Assembly (NCBI GenBank): GCA_014773175.1 | Contig: VXCM01003304.1 | Coordinates: forward strand, 49,602-113,601 | From: Lucifuga dentata | Lineage: Eukaryota > Chordata > Actinopteri > Ophidiiformes > Bythitidae | Direction: 5' to 3' | Length of the DNA stretch: 64,000 bases | Shown here: positions 1-11,265 of the stretch, piece by piece | Numbering within the stretch: the first letter of the stretch is position 1 | Layout of the letters: each line of letters starts with the position of its first letter | The notes under the pieces: model-generated | Told to the model about the DNA's origin: nothing | What the model saw: the letters and a program-made list of their open reading frames with translations, nothing else | Database searches by the model: none | Program-made: the position numbers and the translations under genes

Positions 1-690
1 TGCTGAAGACATTTTTAAAGCTGATCTCACTGTGGTAGGAGAACATTTTGAGGGTATGAGAGGTTGGATGATGCTAACTTTGCAGTGAAGTTATATTTTG
101 GAAACATTACAAAAATGTATGTGCATTGTTTTATTAATTGAAACAGATGTCTGTGTGCACAAGAAAACAAATTTCAGATTCAACAACTTAGTATTTACCT
201 ATAAGATGAGTGTTTGCGCTCACATTTTCTGAGGATTTCCTTTGGTATCCTATTCTTTATTTATTCTTTTATGTAAATCATTTCCTTCACTGCTGTTACT
301 ATCTTCAACCCATTAATGCCCTCATAAAGAATTTTTGTCTTTTGCTTCAGTGGATATTTGCTGATAATGCAAATTTCATTTATATAAAAACACTTAATAG
401 CTTATAAAATGTATTTTCCCAGTAGTTCTCCTGTGAATCATTATGTCATGCTTGTTTTTCACCTCATTTCAAAGCACCTTTTTTTTTTTTTTTTTAAANT
501 TTTTTTTTTTTTTTTTAAACACCACATGATGAATCGTCAGCATTAGCTCCAGAAATATAACTGTTCCCAGCTCTGGAATATGTGCTAATAAGTACATAAA
601 TTGTCTCTTGGTGAATTATCCCTTTAAGATTTATCTTTATTTTTACAGGTGTGCCCAAACTATGAGTGTGTGTGTTGCTGGCAGGCCTGA
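1..690. other. Gene-free stretch upstream of mir-9
   Basis: No coding exon is recognisable. The stretch is AT-rich. It contains a T-homopolymer assembly scar at about 479-516 with a single N at 499, where T-run plus AAA occurs on both sides. The segment just before the microRNA (about 540-660) is less repetitive and could belong to the primary mir-9 transcript, but no promoter or splice site could be defined. Confidence 0.5.
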
Positions 691-779
691 GGGGTTGTCT
701 GTTATCTTTGGTTATCTAGCTGTATGAGTGACGTACATTCTTCATAAAGCTAGATAACCGAAAGTAACAAGAATCCCAT
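691..779 (+). ncRNA. mir9-1: microRNA-9 precursor (probable mir-9-1 orthologue)
   Basis: A hairpin whose arms carry the complete miR-9 products. The 5p strand is 705-727 (seed CTTTGGT, continuing into TATCTAGCTGTATGA). The 3p strand is 744-765 (begins ATAAAGCTAG, ends CCGAAAGT). The loop is short (728-743), and outside the mature arms GGGGTT near 691 pairs imperfectly with AATCCC near 776. miR-9 is an ancient, brain-enriched microRNA controlling neural progenitor timing. Several paralogues exist in fish. The mir-9-1 assignment rests on proximity to bcan, as human MIR9-1 sits near BCAN on 1q22. The miR-9 identity is as good as certain from sequence; the paralogue number is an inference. Confidence 0.96.
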
Positions 780-920
780 TACACGCCTGCATGGAAAAAA
801 ATCCCCAAAAACAGAAAGATACACAAACAAACAGAGAGGAACAGGCTTGGATGGACATGCTATCTGATGATGTAAAGGTATGATGCTGCACCATGTTACA
901 TAAGATGCTAGTTTGAAGCA

Positions 921-922
<2 letters not shown>

Positions 923-966
<44 letters not shown>
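923..966. repeat. (TG)n microsatellite
   Basis: About 21 uninterrupted TG units followed by a few GA units. Confidence 0.97.
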
Positions 967-973
<7 letters not shown>

Positions 974-1169
974 TTTGAGGATTTGATGTCTACTCAAGAT
1001 GATTTCTATTTTAATCCTATAGCGTCCATCATCACAAAACATACAAAATCTGCTTCTTGACAATAAAACCATGTAGCATTGGTTAGCTCTAGCTACTTTG
1101 TACTGCATATTGTGATATATAGGTGGTTATGCAACACTTGGGATATGTGTGTGTTTTGATTTGATATAG

Positions 1170-1190
1170 TTTTTTTTTTTTTTTTTTTTT
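1170..1190. repeat. poly-T tract
   Basis: A run of 21 T, possibly the tail of an old minus-strand retroposon, though no body is recognisable next to it. Confidence 0.9.
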
Positions 1191-1435
1191 GTCTTCGTCA
1201 CACTGAAGTGAAATGTGACTGTGTTAGCTCTGCTGTGGATCACATGAAAACCTTCATCGTAATGTCACCCACTCACCTTTCTCTCTTTTAATATCCCATT
1301 GCTTTAAAATTTTTAATATTCCTTCCAATGCTGTGTCCTGTTCCAGGATCTTTTTAAACAGGAAATGCATCAAATTCAGGAAACACTCTGAAAATGCCAT
1401 TTCGTTGTGACTTAAAACCGCCTGCAGGGCATAAG

Positions 1436-1437
<2 letters not shown>

Positions 1438-1480
<43 letters not shown>

Positions 1481-1505
1481 AGAGAGAGACAGAGAGAGAG
1501 AGAGA
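1438..1505. repeat. Compound (TG)n(GA)n microsatellite
   Basis: About 19 TG units pass directly into an imperfect GA tract. Confidence 0.96.
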
Positions 1506-2115
1506 TTGAGCTGCTGTGTGTGAGCTGTAGTTTGATAAATAGTTCTCAGGGTTTGTTTGGACTTGCTCTGAGACAATTCAGATTTATGTTGCAAATTCCA
1601 CCCATCTAATAAGGAGGTAGACCAGAGTAAACCATGAAATTATTTGCTGATACTATTCTCAGTAGAGAATATTCTATTCTATTCTCAGTAGAGTGTTGTC
1701 CTGCTGCTGAAAAGCCTCGGACACATTTTTTTTAGATGCCCATCCAGCTGATCACAAATTGGATTAAATTTCCTCTGAGGATGCTAAGAAAGTCTTTGTA
1801 ACAAATCAGCAAAAAATACATCTTATAACCTGTTGTGATTTTAAGAAAATTAGGGAGGTTAAACAGCATTGTCCTCATTATCTCAGAAAAAAATAAAATA
1901 AAAAAAAATGACACTTACTGTATGCTTATATTTTTCTACAGTTGCATTTTGTTTTGGCTAAAAATTTGGCTCCAGTTTGCTTACGATCAGTGTTTTTTGG
2001 GTGTTTTAGTGATGCCAGCTAATTGGCAAAATTTTTGTTTTAAGTGACAAGCACAGTTTGCTTGCAGAATCATTTAGGAATGAAATGTGTTTGTTGTTGT
2101 TTTAGTCATTAGATG
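1506..2115. other. Gene-free stretch
   Basis: AT-rich, with a short imperfect duplication (TATTCTCAGTAGAG twice between about 1650 and 1695). No exon, RNA or element is recognisable. Short ORFs here have no coding character. Confidence 0.5.
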
Positions 2116-2759
2116 AGGTGTGAACAACACAAGGTGGAGCTGAACCTCATATGATCAGACTAAAAAGAGACATCTGACAAAGTGGGGAAGTTCTGTGTAT
2201 CTCCCCAGATACACAAAACTTGCTTGCTTCACATTTTCGACACGTTCTATGCACAATAATTCAGATTCTGCAAGTTAGAGGTATTCCGCCATCAGCCTTT
2301 AGCTTCATTTACACAAATTTTGGCTGGTTTCAAAGTTTAGATGATGAAATTCCATGTGCATGCAGCTCTACTAGGCTTTTAGAGAGCACGTCTTACCAAG
2401 TCAATGGTGGTGAGAGAGGTGAAATAAAACAAAAAAACATCACGAGAGGCAATTAGTGGCGCTTTGCCATCATGTGGAGCATCTCTACTCCAGTTGATGC
2501 TCAGCTGCAGTTGATTGTGCTTTCAGTGGACTTTGTCAAAAACAAGGTGACAGAGCAGCGTCAGCGAGGCGAGACGCACTGTGTCGTGTCACAACCTATA
2601 ATCCTTCATCTTTAGTGTTACTTATTGTGCATAGACACACTATCAAGTAAAACTGTAATGTTAAAAATGTAGTATTGTGCCATAAGGGTCTGCCTCTCTT
2701 AGGTTCCATCTTGCAAAAACTATGTGAACCATATGCTGAAAGTGAACTGCTTAGAGCAT
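2116..2759. repeat. 644-bp tandem repeat, copy 1
   Basis: The sequence starting AGGTGTGAACAAC is repeated with a constant 644-base offset through TTAGAGCAT. No difference was seen between copies. Each copy contains an unrecognised 78-codon open frame (2220-2456) with no family resemblance. The content of the unit was not identified. Confidence 0.95.
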
Positions 2760-3403
2760 AGGTGTGAACAACACAAGGTGGAGCTGAACCTCATATGATC
2801 AGACTAAAAAGAGACATCTGACAAAGTGGGGAAGTTCTGTGTATCTCCCCAGATACACAAAACTTGCTTGCTTCACATTTTCGACACGTTCTATGCACAA
2901 TAATTCAGATTCTGCAAGTTAGAGGTATTCCGCCATCAGCCTTTAGCTTCATTTACACAAATTTTGGCTGGTTTCAAAGTTTAGATGATGAAATTCCATG
3001 TGCATGCAGCTCTACTAGGCTTTTAGAGAGCACGTCTTACCAAGTCAATGGTGGTGAGAGAGGTGAAATAAAACAAAAAAACATCACGAGAGGCAATTAG
3101 TGGCGCTTTGCCATCATGTGGAGCATCTCTACTCCAGTTGATGCTCAGCTGCAGTTGATTGTGCTTTCAGTGGACTTTGTCAAAAACAAGGTGACAGAGC
3201 AGCGTCAGCGAGGCGAGACGCACTGTGTCGTGTCACAACCTATAATCCTTCATCTTTAGTGTTACTTATTGTGCATAGACACACTATCAAGTAAAACTGT
3301 AATGTTAAAAATGTAGTATTGTGCCATAAGGGTCTGCCTCTCTTAGGTTCCATCTTGCAAAAACTATGTGAACCATATGCTGAAAGTGAACTGCTTAGAG
3401 CAT
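2760..3403. repeat. 644-bp tandem repeat, copy 2
   Basis: Second, apparently identical, directly adjacent copy of the preceding unit, with no N between copies. After GCAT the sequence continues into unique DNA (TCTGGAAAAG). The identity means either a very recent duplication or a local assembly duplication. Confidence 0.95.
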
Positions 3404-3860
3404 TCTGGAAAAGTCCTTTACTCAAAATAATCCTACATGATAATGAATTGATCCTCAAACCTTTCAAATATTGCTTCCCATACTCATCATTGTTTATATT
3501 CATATATCTGTAGCTGCTTGTGGTTTATTTTTAGAATTTTTTTTTTTTAAGCTTATTTGTATTTTCAAACCTTTTTCCTATGGACAAAGCATATTTGTCC
3601 CCTAACAAATACAAACATCAACTATTTTCTGTTGCACGCAGCTGCCTTGCCTTTCTGCTGTGGAAATACTTTCTCCATACACACTTCCCTACACATTGTT
3701 TTTTCATTTCCATGCTTTCACTCATTCATTTAGTTTTATTCTTTTGGGTTTTTCCCAGCTTGGATTCTCAGATGGTTGGCTGATTTGTATGCATTTGCAT
3801 AATGAATGTCATTTGCATGCTCAGGGGCAGACCATAGCATGAGAATGGGCCTGTGCTGGT

Positions 3861-3903
<43 letters not shown>

Positions 3904-4134
3904 GAGCATTTGCGTGGTGTATATTAAGCCCACGTAAATTACACATTTTAACACAAACAGAGTCACAGTGTATTATTTGGCACCCACTCTGTACAAACAC
4001 TTGACTTTGTTCTTCCTTTGTGACAAGAGAAAAATGAATGTGTGAGTTTGTGTCAGTGAGAGTTTGTGTGTTGATGTGTGAGAGAATTCTTCCTCTGTCT
4101 GTGGTGCATGTAGGGCAGCAATCTGATGATCATG

Positions 4135-4174
<40 letters not shown>

Positions 4175-4395
4175 CCTGTCTCTCCCGTCTTGGTAACCGT
4201 TCAGCAATGCACCTACCAGAAGAATGAAAATTAGAGACACCTCCTCAATCCCATAATCCTCCTCTTCTCCAACCCCTCCCTTGCCAGTTTGTCCTCTTCT
4301 CCCACTCGGCAAGTCACAGTCCTGCCACCATTTTAGGTGTAAGACTGGCACAAAATGGCAGCTGAAAAAAGGAACATGGATAGCCAGCACAGCAC
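3404..4395. other. Gene-free stretch with microsatellites
   Basis: Contains a (TG)n tract at about 3865-3899 and a (CT)n tract at about 4135-4173. The remaining sequence shows no splice-bounded exon or recognisable element. Confidence 0.6.
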
Positions 4396-4640
4396 CTTCC
4401 CCCATTTCACATTGACTCGGATCCTTTCCGCGCCATTGGCTGCCTCAAGACAGTGTTAATTACAGCCAGTGTGTTAATTGTAGAGATCGCCCCAAGAGAC
4501 CTGGTGGAAGGGATGAGATAGGAGCAAATCGTAGAGCCAGTAGCTTTTAGTGTCGACAAGCTGGCATTTTTGAGGGCAGCTGCAGTTCCTGTGTGGCGCT
4601 CATTGTGCCCCTTGTCACGCCGCACATGGTGACGATCGTC
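4396..4640. promoter_or_regulatory. Candidate conserved non-coding element
   Basis: A block of balanced composition without simple repeats, containing two homeodomain-type TTAATT cores (4456-4475), in contrast to its AT-rich surroundings. No open coding exon with splice sites is visible. This is suggestive of an enhancer in the mir-9 territory; only cross-species alignment could establish conservation. Confidence 0.3.
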
Positions 4641-5479
4641 CATTTTGTGCGTTTACAAAGATGCTCTGAAACATTTTCTCTTGAGCACTTGGCTTATGTG
4701 ACATTAATTCAGTTATAGTCCAGGGTTTTAATTATCAGGCATTCTAATTTGCATTCACACAGTTGTTATCTTTGCATGTGGAGCACTGGAACATAAATTT
4801 AGATTGCATGCATTGCTGAGATTTCTGAAATCCACTCAGATCATAATCCATGCGTTATGTGCAGTAGACTCCCTATTTGGCTACAGAACAAAATGATTTA
4901 GTATTTGTGGAAAACAAGTGTGTGGATATTCCAAACTTCCAGATCTACCTGGAAAGGTCACAAGAAGATAAAGTCATTTATCAGTTCTCTCCAATTTGAC
5001 ATCTCGAATCTCCATCATGTCAGCGTTAAAGATCATTTTAAAATGGATTAGTAAGTATTTTTCAAATCAAACGTTAGTTAATGACTTTTACACATCCAAG
5101 AGGCAAGAAAAATGACAAACATTTCGATCATGCAACTGCAGTAAAAACATGAAAATTGATACTATTGGAGTTATGATTGCTGATTTGGGCAAGTATTCAG
5201 CAGGGATTATGATGATTAGGTTTACTTCCTGGTTTTTGACCTGGCCACTGAGTCTCAGTCTCCCACCATCAGAATACAAGGGATCCACCTGAGATCGTTG
5301 AGATAAGTGCAAAGAGGAAGGAAAGAAGAGAGCATGAATGAGTGAGAAAGAATGGACGGAATGGGGNGAAAAAGTCTGCGACAGTGAGGTCTCAATAGTG
5401 AGAGGCCTTCTTTGTGTTTCTGTGTGAGGTTTATTTTGGGGGTTTAGGGGTCTGAGGAGGGAGGGGAAGACGAGAGGGC

Positions 5480-5690
5480 GGGGATCCTATCCTGGACCCT
5501 CAGACAAGCGGCACATTGTCCTCCCCAATGTGTGGCGGCACTTGTGGCGTAACGCCATTATTTAGGCCAGTGGAGGGAACGGGAGTCTGGAGACCAGCTT
5601 AACCAAAACGCCAATTAGAGCCAGATCGTCCTGATTAATGGAAGGGGGAGATTGGTAAACAATGCCGGCCATTGTTAACGTAACCCCCNA
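5480..5690. promoter_or_regulatory. Candidate regulatory element with paired SOX sites
   Basis: A non-repetitive, moderately GC-rich block. At 5658-5676 two SOX-type cores face each other: AACAAT, a seven-base GCCGGCC spacer, then ATTGTT. Inverted paired SOX sites with short spacers are the known dimer sites of SoxE proteins (Sox8/9/10). The block also has CCAATTAG and GATTAATGG homeodomain-like cores. Enhancer function and target gene are inferred. Confidence 0.35.
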
Positions 5691-6123
5691 CCTTCTCACA
5701 CACAAACACACACCCCTACCCCACTGCTTCATTCATGCAGAGACCCTCTATCCCTACCGCATCTGATGCACATACATATGGGAACACATACACTTTGACT
5801 GTCATGCCATGCTCAGAGACCTTCCATTAACATGCTGCTCTTAGCTCCTTTCTGACTGTATCCACCCACGTGGAGCAATTTTAGATTTCAGAGCCTCACT
5901 GTAAAAGGTTAAGCCTCGCACATACATGAGAATTATTTATTTATCCACAGATGAATAATTTGAGTCATTATGTATAATGAAAAATCTCAAATTAATGAAA
6001 AAAAAGGCAGTTGTATTTCTTTAGTTGGACTCGTATGTTAATCACACTCCATACAACGCTTGGTTCTGCATTTCAATATGTCCTACTTTATTGTTTTTTT
6101 AAGCATATGCACTGAATAATTAG

Positions 6124-6290
6124 CCACCACATACTCCAATCAGGGGCATGCCAATGTGGGGTTGCCATGGCGACCCCATCATTCTCCCCCTTCCCAATCC
6201 CCTCCTCATCCCCCGCTTCGACCAGTCGCAAACAGGACGGATAAAAATAAAGCGTGGGAAAAACACTTTGGTGGCTTAGACAATGATGGG
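6124..6290. promoter_or_regulatory. Candidate regulatory element with RFX X-box
   Basis: At 6161-6174 the sequence GTTGCCATGGCGAC differs by one base from the palindromic RFX X-box GTTGCCATGGCAAC. CCAAT occurs at about 6136 and again at 6151. The block is cut at its right side by the assembly gap. Confidence 0.35.
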
Positions 6291-6301
6291 GGTGGGGGGT
6301 G

Positions 6302-6709
6302 NNNNNNNNNNNNNNNNNNNNNNNNNNNNNNNNNNNNNNNNNNNNNNNNNNNNNNNNNNNNNNNNNNNNNNNNNNNNNNNNNNNNNNNNNNNNNNNNNNN
6401 NNNNNNNNNNNNNNNNNNNNNNNNNNNNNNNNNNNNNNNNNNNNNNNNNNNNNNNNNNNNNNNNNNNNNNNNNNNNNNNNNNNNNNNNNNNNNNNNNNNN
6501 NNNNNNNNNNNNNNNNNNNNNNNNNNNNNNNNNNNNNNNNNNNNNNNNNNNNNNNNNNNNNNNNNNNNNNNNNNNNNNNNNNNNNNNNNNNNNNNNNNNN
6601 NNNNNNNNNNNNNNNNNNNNNNNNNNNNNNNNNNNNNNNNNNNNNNNNNNNNNNNNNNNNNNNNNNNNNNNNNNNNNNNNNNNNNNNNNNNNNNNNNNNN
6701 NNNNNNNNN
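6302..6709. other. Assembly gap (408 N)
   Basis: Continuous N run between a G-rich left edge (GGGGGTGGGGGGTG) and a right edge of T14 followed by G7. Reading frames that cross it are meaningless. Confidence 1.
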
Positions 6710-7388
6710 TTTTTTTTTTTTTTTGGGGGGGGCAGGGTAGGCACACATTTTTACCTAGTCTTTCTGTGTATGATGTGTGTGTGTGTGCATGTGTGTGTAT
6801 GTGCGTTAGCATGCTCTCTATCGGCAGTGAATGTAAATTTACAGTATACAAAGTTTTTACGCTAAAACACAAATGGTGTAGTAATATATATTTTTGGCAT
6901 CACTGTTAGTTTTACACTTTCTCTGCGAAGTGTGAAAAATTTGATATAAAAATGATGGAAATTTACTGTTTTTAACATCCTCTTCCTCCTTCTTCCAGCT
7001 GTCAGNGATATAAAAATGATGGAAATTTACTGTTTTTAACATCCTCTTCCTCCTTCTTCCAGCTGTCAGTTTGGAACTGTAGCTCAGCTTCCTCTCCACA
7101 CATCCGTGAGGCTTCGACAGGATGCCAACAACACCAAAAACCGACATGAAACAACCTCTCTTATTATTTTGGGTGGAGGCAGCTGATCAAATACAGGATC
7201 AAAATTTTGGATTCAGCCAGAGCGGCCAGCTACAAACACCCACTAGTGGACTGAGTCTTAAAACTGGTAATGGATATAAAATTCACAGTTGTCGTGAGTA
7301 ACGTCAAAATACACCTAATAAGAAGAGAAAAAACACTGATTTATTCTGAGGCTGAAATTGTGAGATGACTTAAAGCACAAGATAGGAT
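6710..7388. other. Gene-free stretch
   Basis: Includes an irregular GT-rich tract at about 6772-6810 and the scar described separately at 6943-7069. No exon recognised. Confidence 0.5.
6943..7069. repeat. 63-bp duplication around a single N (assembly scar)
   Basis: Bases 6943-7005 and 7007-7069 are the same 63-base sequence separated by one N at 7006. This is the signature of two contig ends that overlap but were joined through a nominal gap. The true genome probably has one copy. Confidence 0.92.
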
Positions 7389-7389
7389 G

Positions 7390-7441
<52 letters not shown>
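7389..7441. repeat. (TG)n microsatellite
   Basis: About 25 TG units. Confidence 0.97.
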
Positions 7442-7443
<2 letters not shown>

Positions 7444-7727
7444 TTTAGATTCTCAGGAATTCAATGTACTGCAAGAATATCACAGCACATTGGTACAAAT
7501 AAGGTTTTCCTGCAGGTTGCCAATTTGACTGAATGGTACCTATATGTGTCTATGTCTATGTCTATATGTGTATCTATATATATGGAATCTATATATTGCA
7601 TACACCTTTAGTTAAAAAGTAATATTTTGTCCTTGTCCTTTTAATCGTACAAAAACGGGATGCTTTTTTTTTTTTTTTTAANTTTTTTTTTTTTTTTTAA
7701 CTATGCAAGAGAAAATTAGTTTGATAG

Positions 7728-7832
7728 TGTTGTTAAGTTTGCACTGATAGTATTAGTGTTTGAACTAATTAGCAGTTTTGTTAAGTTTGCACATTATTGT
7801 TAAGTTTGCACGATATTGTTAAGTGTGCATGA
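7728..7832. repeat. Short diverged tandem repeat
   Basis: A unit close to TTGTTAAGTTTGCAC recurs four times with different spacers. No function is evident. Confidence 0.7.
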
Positions 7833-8928
7833 TGAAAGCTAAATCTGCTGAATTGTGGGACACATTGTATATAGGAGCACGTGCAATTTGTCAATCTTTT
7901 TATCTTTTTCAGTGGTTTTCGTTAGCAGAATTTTAATGTTTCACATGAGCTGGATTTAATCAGTAGTTTGTAGCAGTCAGCTTCAACCTTTATTTAGTTC
8001 CAGTTTTGTTTCTGTTGTGTCAAATTGGCTGATCTGATGATTTAATGCAAACACTCGAATGTTTAGCATTTATTTCATGGTGAACAAAAATGAAATTATG
8101 TGCAATACGTTCTATGTGGCTTGAATGTGCTGTAAAAATGTTATGCAACTGTAATATTTTGCACTATGAGTTAGTTTCAGGTGTTGTATGAGCTGGATTT
8201 GCACGACTCATAAGTATGCAACTGTGTACATTGCAGCGAGTATAATCAATAAAAGTACTAATGTTTACAATAACTGTGTATGCTGATTTGTTTATCTCTG
8301 ATTTGTTTCTTAATTCTATTATCTGACATCAGAATGTAGAATGTAAACGAAGATCATCAAAATATAATTGTACAACTTGTTAAAGAATGTTTGAATTGAA
8401 AATGACATTCCTTTACATAAGACGGGAATATGCGTTTTGAGAGACTGTTTTGGAATAATTAAATTTTTTTCTAAATGATTATTAAAGAATATAAAAATTA
8501 GAAACTATCCAGGTCAAATTTCTGTCCAGCCATAAACAGTGAACCATATGCTCACATTAGCACTAAATCGCTGATCAGTGTTTACACATAATGCACAAAA
8601 AGCAGACACACACCTGGGTAATGTGTGTGTGTGTGTGTCTGGGGCACTACGGCACAGCTACTGTTGAGAAAACAGGCCAGCGGATCCAGCTGCTGCTCTG
8701 CAGCATGGAGCATCTGGAAAGATCAACTCTTCACTCAGCTCAGCAAACAAACACTCGGGGGTCAAAGGTCACATATAGCAAAGAGAATTCTGAGCTTTAG
8801 TAGTACGGATTGTAAATATAGTAAATTTGATTTGCTCAGCATAAGCAGTTATCCAAGTTGCAGTACAGGATGTTTCCTTATTAGCGATCATCTCAATGTT
8901 CATTGAAAATGTCAGAGTAATGAACAAG
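7833..8928. other. Gene-free stretch
   Basis: AT-rich DNA with a short (TG)n at about 8622-8638. No gene-like exon is recognised. Confidence 0.5.
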
Positions 8929-9007
8929 AAGATGATGATGATGATGACAACGATGATGATGATGATGACGATGACGATGATGATGACGATGATGATGATG
9001 ATGATAA
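8929..9007. repeat. (GAT/GAC)n trinucleotide repeat
   Basis: About 26 GAT units with scattered GAC variants. Open in several frames only because of its triplet composition. Confidence 0.95.
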
Positions 9008-9439
9008 TGACCACACTGAGAGTTCTGCTATGAGTGAATTAGAAACGTGTGGGACCTTTACATTTATTTGAAACCTATTTATAACTGGAAACTAAATCAT
9101 GGTTCTCTAATGAGACATGCAGCAGACAGTTTGTTTTACAATCAAAGAAAGCTTGACTATGTTTAAGGCTTAACTTCTTGACCTTTCTCATGCACCTTCA
9201 TTTATATAAGCACCAGTTAAGAGTCCCATTATGATCTGAGAACTCAGTAATTAAAAGGTCCTCAACTACAAATAGTTTTTGGCGAAACTCAGCAATCATG
9301 AAATATCAGCCCTGTGGAGTCTTTTACTCCAACAAATAAAAGACTGTCCTAAAGAGAAACTGATGACAATAAATGATCTACAAATTTTGATTGATATGGT
9401 CTGAGTTTATTTGATATGGCTACCTTTAAGCGGCATTGT

Positions 9440-9662
9440 TGTTATTTTTCAGCCTTATCTCCTTCCTTGTCAAAAAACTTCCAGCTGGAGGGATTTTAGT
9501 CTCGGTGTCATAGAAGTCTCTTCCTTGGCTATTCAAAACATCCTCCATAACTGATATGACATCATCAGCAAGGGTACAACAGGTTCCAGATCAAGCCTCT
9601 TTCATGTTTGGGAAGAGATGAAAATCTGAAGGGGCCGAATCAGGTGAGAAAAATAGGTAAGG
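9440..9662 (-). pseudogene. Mariner-type transposase fragment (dead)
   Basis: The reverse strand from about 9660 downwards reads YLFFSPDSAPSDFHLFPNMK, which matches the block around the third catalytic aspartate of mariner (DD34D) transposases. After a stop and a small shift it continues DDVISVMEDVLNSQGRDFYD, the usual mariner C-terminal motif. It is interrupted by stops and lacks the N-terminal DNA-binding part, so it cannot encode an active enzyme. No intact terminal inverted repeats were identified. Confidence 0.8.
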
Positions 9663-10732
9663 AAAATAATTCAAAGCCACAATCAGGTAGCAGCCAGCAA
9701 ACACATAATCAATTTTATGTGGGTTAGTTTGTTCAATTTGTACAACATACTGAGCTTTGGGTACCTGTGGAACAATATGGAGCTACACAAGCACTCACTA
9801 TCAACTAACAATCAAAGAGCAAACTGTCAGCAACCCTGATCATAAAAACACGTATACAGTTCAAAGAAACAAACTTCAACAACACACGGAGAAGTATCAA
9901 CTCTTGTAAACATGAGAATTTGCATTGATGCTGATTAATATGTAAAAAAAAAAAAAAAAAATNAAAAAAAAAAAAAAAAAATTACTTGTGAACAAAATGA
10001 GAAGGGCCATATGACGGGTAGGTAGACCACTGCTACAGACCAGACAGCAGAAAGTTACAGCGAACGCCTGCTTATAATGGAATCAATAACAAAACAAAAG
10101 CTCATGTCTGGGAGGAAAATCGTGGGAAGTGCCACCAAGAGCCTGATTATCATTCTGGACTGCAAGTCCCAATAGGCAGTCTCTTCTCGAACCTCCCCCC
10201 ACCAAGAGCTGAAGAATGGCTGGACGGGAGGGGAGGGGGGTTGATGGGAGAGGTTGCACAGGGCCAGACGGAGGATACAGAAAGTCAAGGAAGACAGCTT
10301 CACAAAGACAGGCACAGTGCTGGCGGGGTTCGAATGNGGGGGGTGGACATCTTTGGACTGCAACCATGAAATCAGGCGGTGAGAGGTGACGGGGTTCAAG
10401 TTCAAGAGCAAATTCTCATCTGCATGTGAGGTGATGAAACTGAAATGGAGCCATCAAACCTTCCTAACTTCAAGCTGTTTAATAGTCTAAGTCTTCTTAG
10501 CGTGGGAATCTAACAAAATTTGTAAGGGAATTATGTATTTTCCAAACCTTGGACTTGTAAAAGAACTATTTGTTCTTAAGACCTTTGTGAATATAACTGA
10601 CTCCAGAAAATTTATAGTTTCACTAAAGTTAACAAATTGTGCAAAGACGTATGATTACCATCAACTATACAGTCAATTAGAAGTGCTTGGCCTATGTTTT
10701 ATATATTACATTTTGGCCTATAACCTCATTTT
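9663..10732. other. Gene-free stretch
   Basis: Contains an A-homopolymer scar with a single N (9963) and another single N at 10337 inside a G-rich run. The part between 10020 and 10440 has balanced composition and could be an exon or conserved element, but no family similarity or convincing splice pair was found. Confidence 0.45.
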
Positions 10733-10785
10733 TATGACCCTCAACAGGACAAACGGGTTTAGAAAATGGATGGATGGATGAAGCA
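10733..10785 (+). repeat. 3' end of a SINE/LINE-type retroposon
   Basis: The text ACCCTCAACAGGACAAACGG followed by GAAAATGGATGGATGGATG resembles the common fish retroposon tail that ends in a GATG-type repeat. Only the tail is recognisable. Confidence 0.55.
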
Positions 10786-10933
10786 ATGTAACTGTAAATT
10801 CATTATAATTATTGTAAACTTAAAAAGAGAACAGTTTAGCTTTTTAACTTTACTACATATAACTAAGAATATATATATCCCTCCAATTAGGCTCCTCAGC
10901 AGACAACCTAACATATTTGTCTTACAGTTGCTA

Positions 10934-10935
<2 letters not shown>

Positions 10936-10967
<32 letters not shown>
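10936..10967. repeat. (TG)n microsatellite
   Basis: About 15 TG units. Confidence 0.95.
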
Positions 10968-10969
<2 letters not shown>

Positions 10970-11039
10970 AGTAAATTCTATATTAACTTACTGCAACATA
11001 TACATATCATGAAAAACAAAACAGAGAAATAACTTATGC

Positions 11040-11165
11040 ATAAAAAGCTGAATGAAGGTCCTCATCTATTTGGGGTGACCCATAAATTAAGTTTGGCATG
11101 AAGGAGGCCACGAGATGTGACCTCAGGGCAAAGGACAATGGTCACTTCCTCTTTAATTTGTCACC
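11040..11165. promoter_or_regulatory. Candidate non-coding element with nuclear-receptor-like motif
   Basis: A non-repetitive block containing CAGGGCAAAGGACA (about 11125-11138), close to a direct-repeat-1 nuclear receptor site, next to AATGGTCACTTCC. Very tentative; motif only. Confidence 0.2.
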
Positions 11166-11181
11166 TCTCTAGCCACTATTG

Positions 11182-11183
<2 letters not shown>

Positions 11184-11262
<79 letters not shown>
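11184..11262. repeat. Compound (TG)n(GA)n microsatellite
   Basis: About 19 TG units pass directly into about 20 GA units. Confidence 0.97.

Positions 11263-11265
<3 letters not shown>

Noticed and set aside
6088..6909. Six open frames of about 180-218 codons on both strands
   Set aside because: They consist mostly of X residues translated from the 408-base N run; the flanks are simple sequence.
8929..9014. Isoleucine/valine-rich frame as a membrane protein
   Set aside because: Entirely the translation of the (GAT/GAC)n microsatellite.
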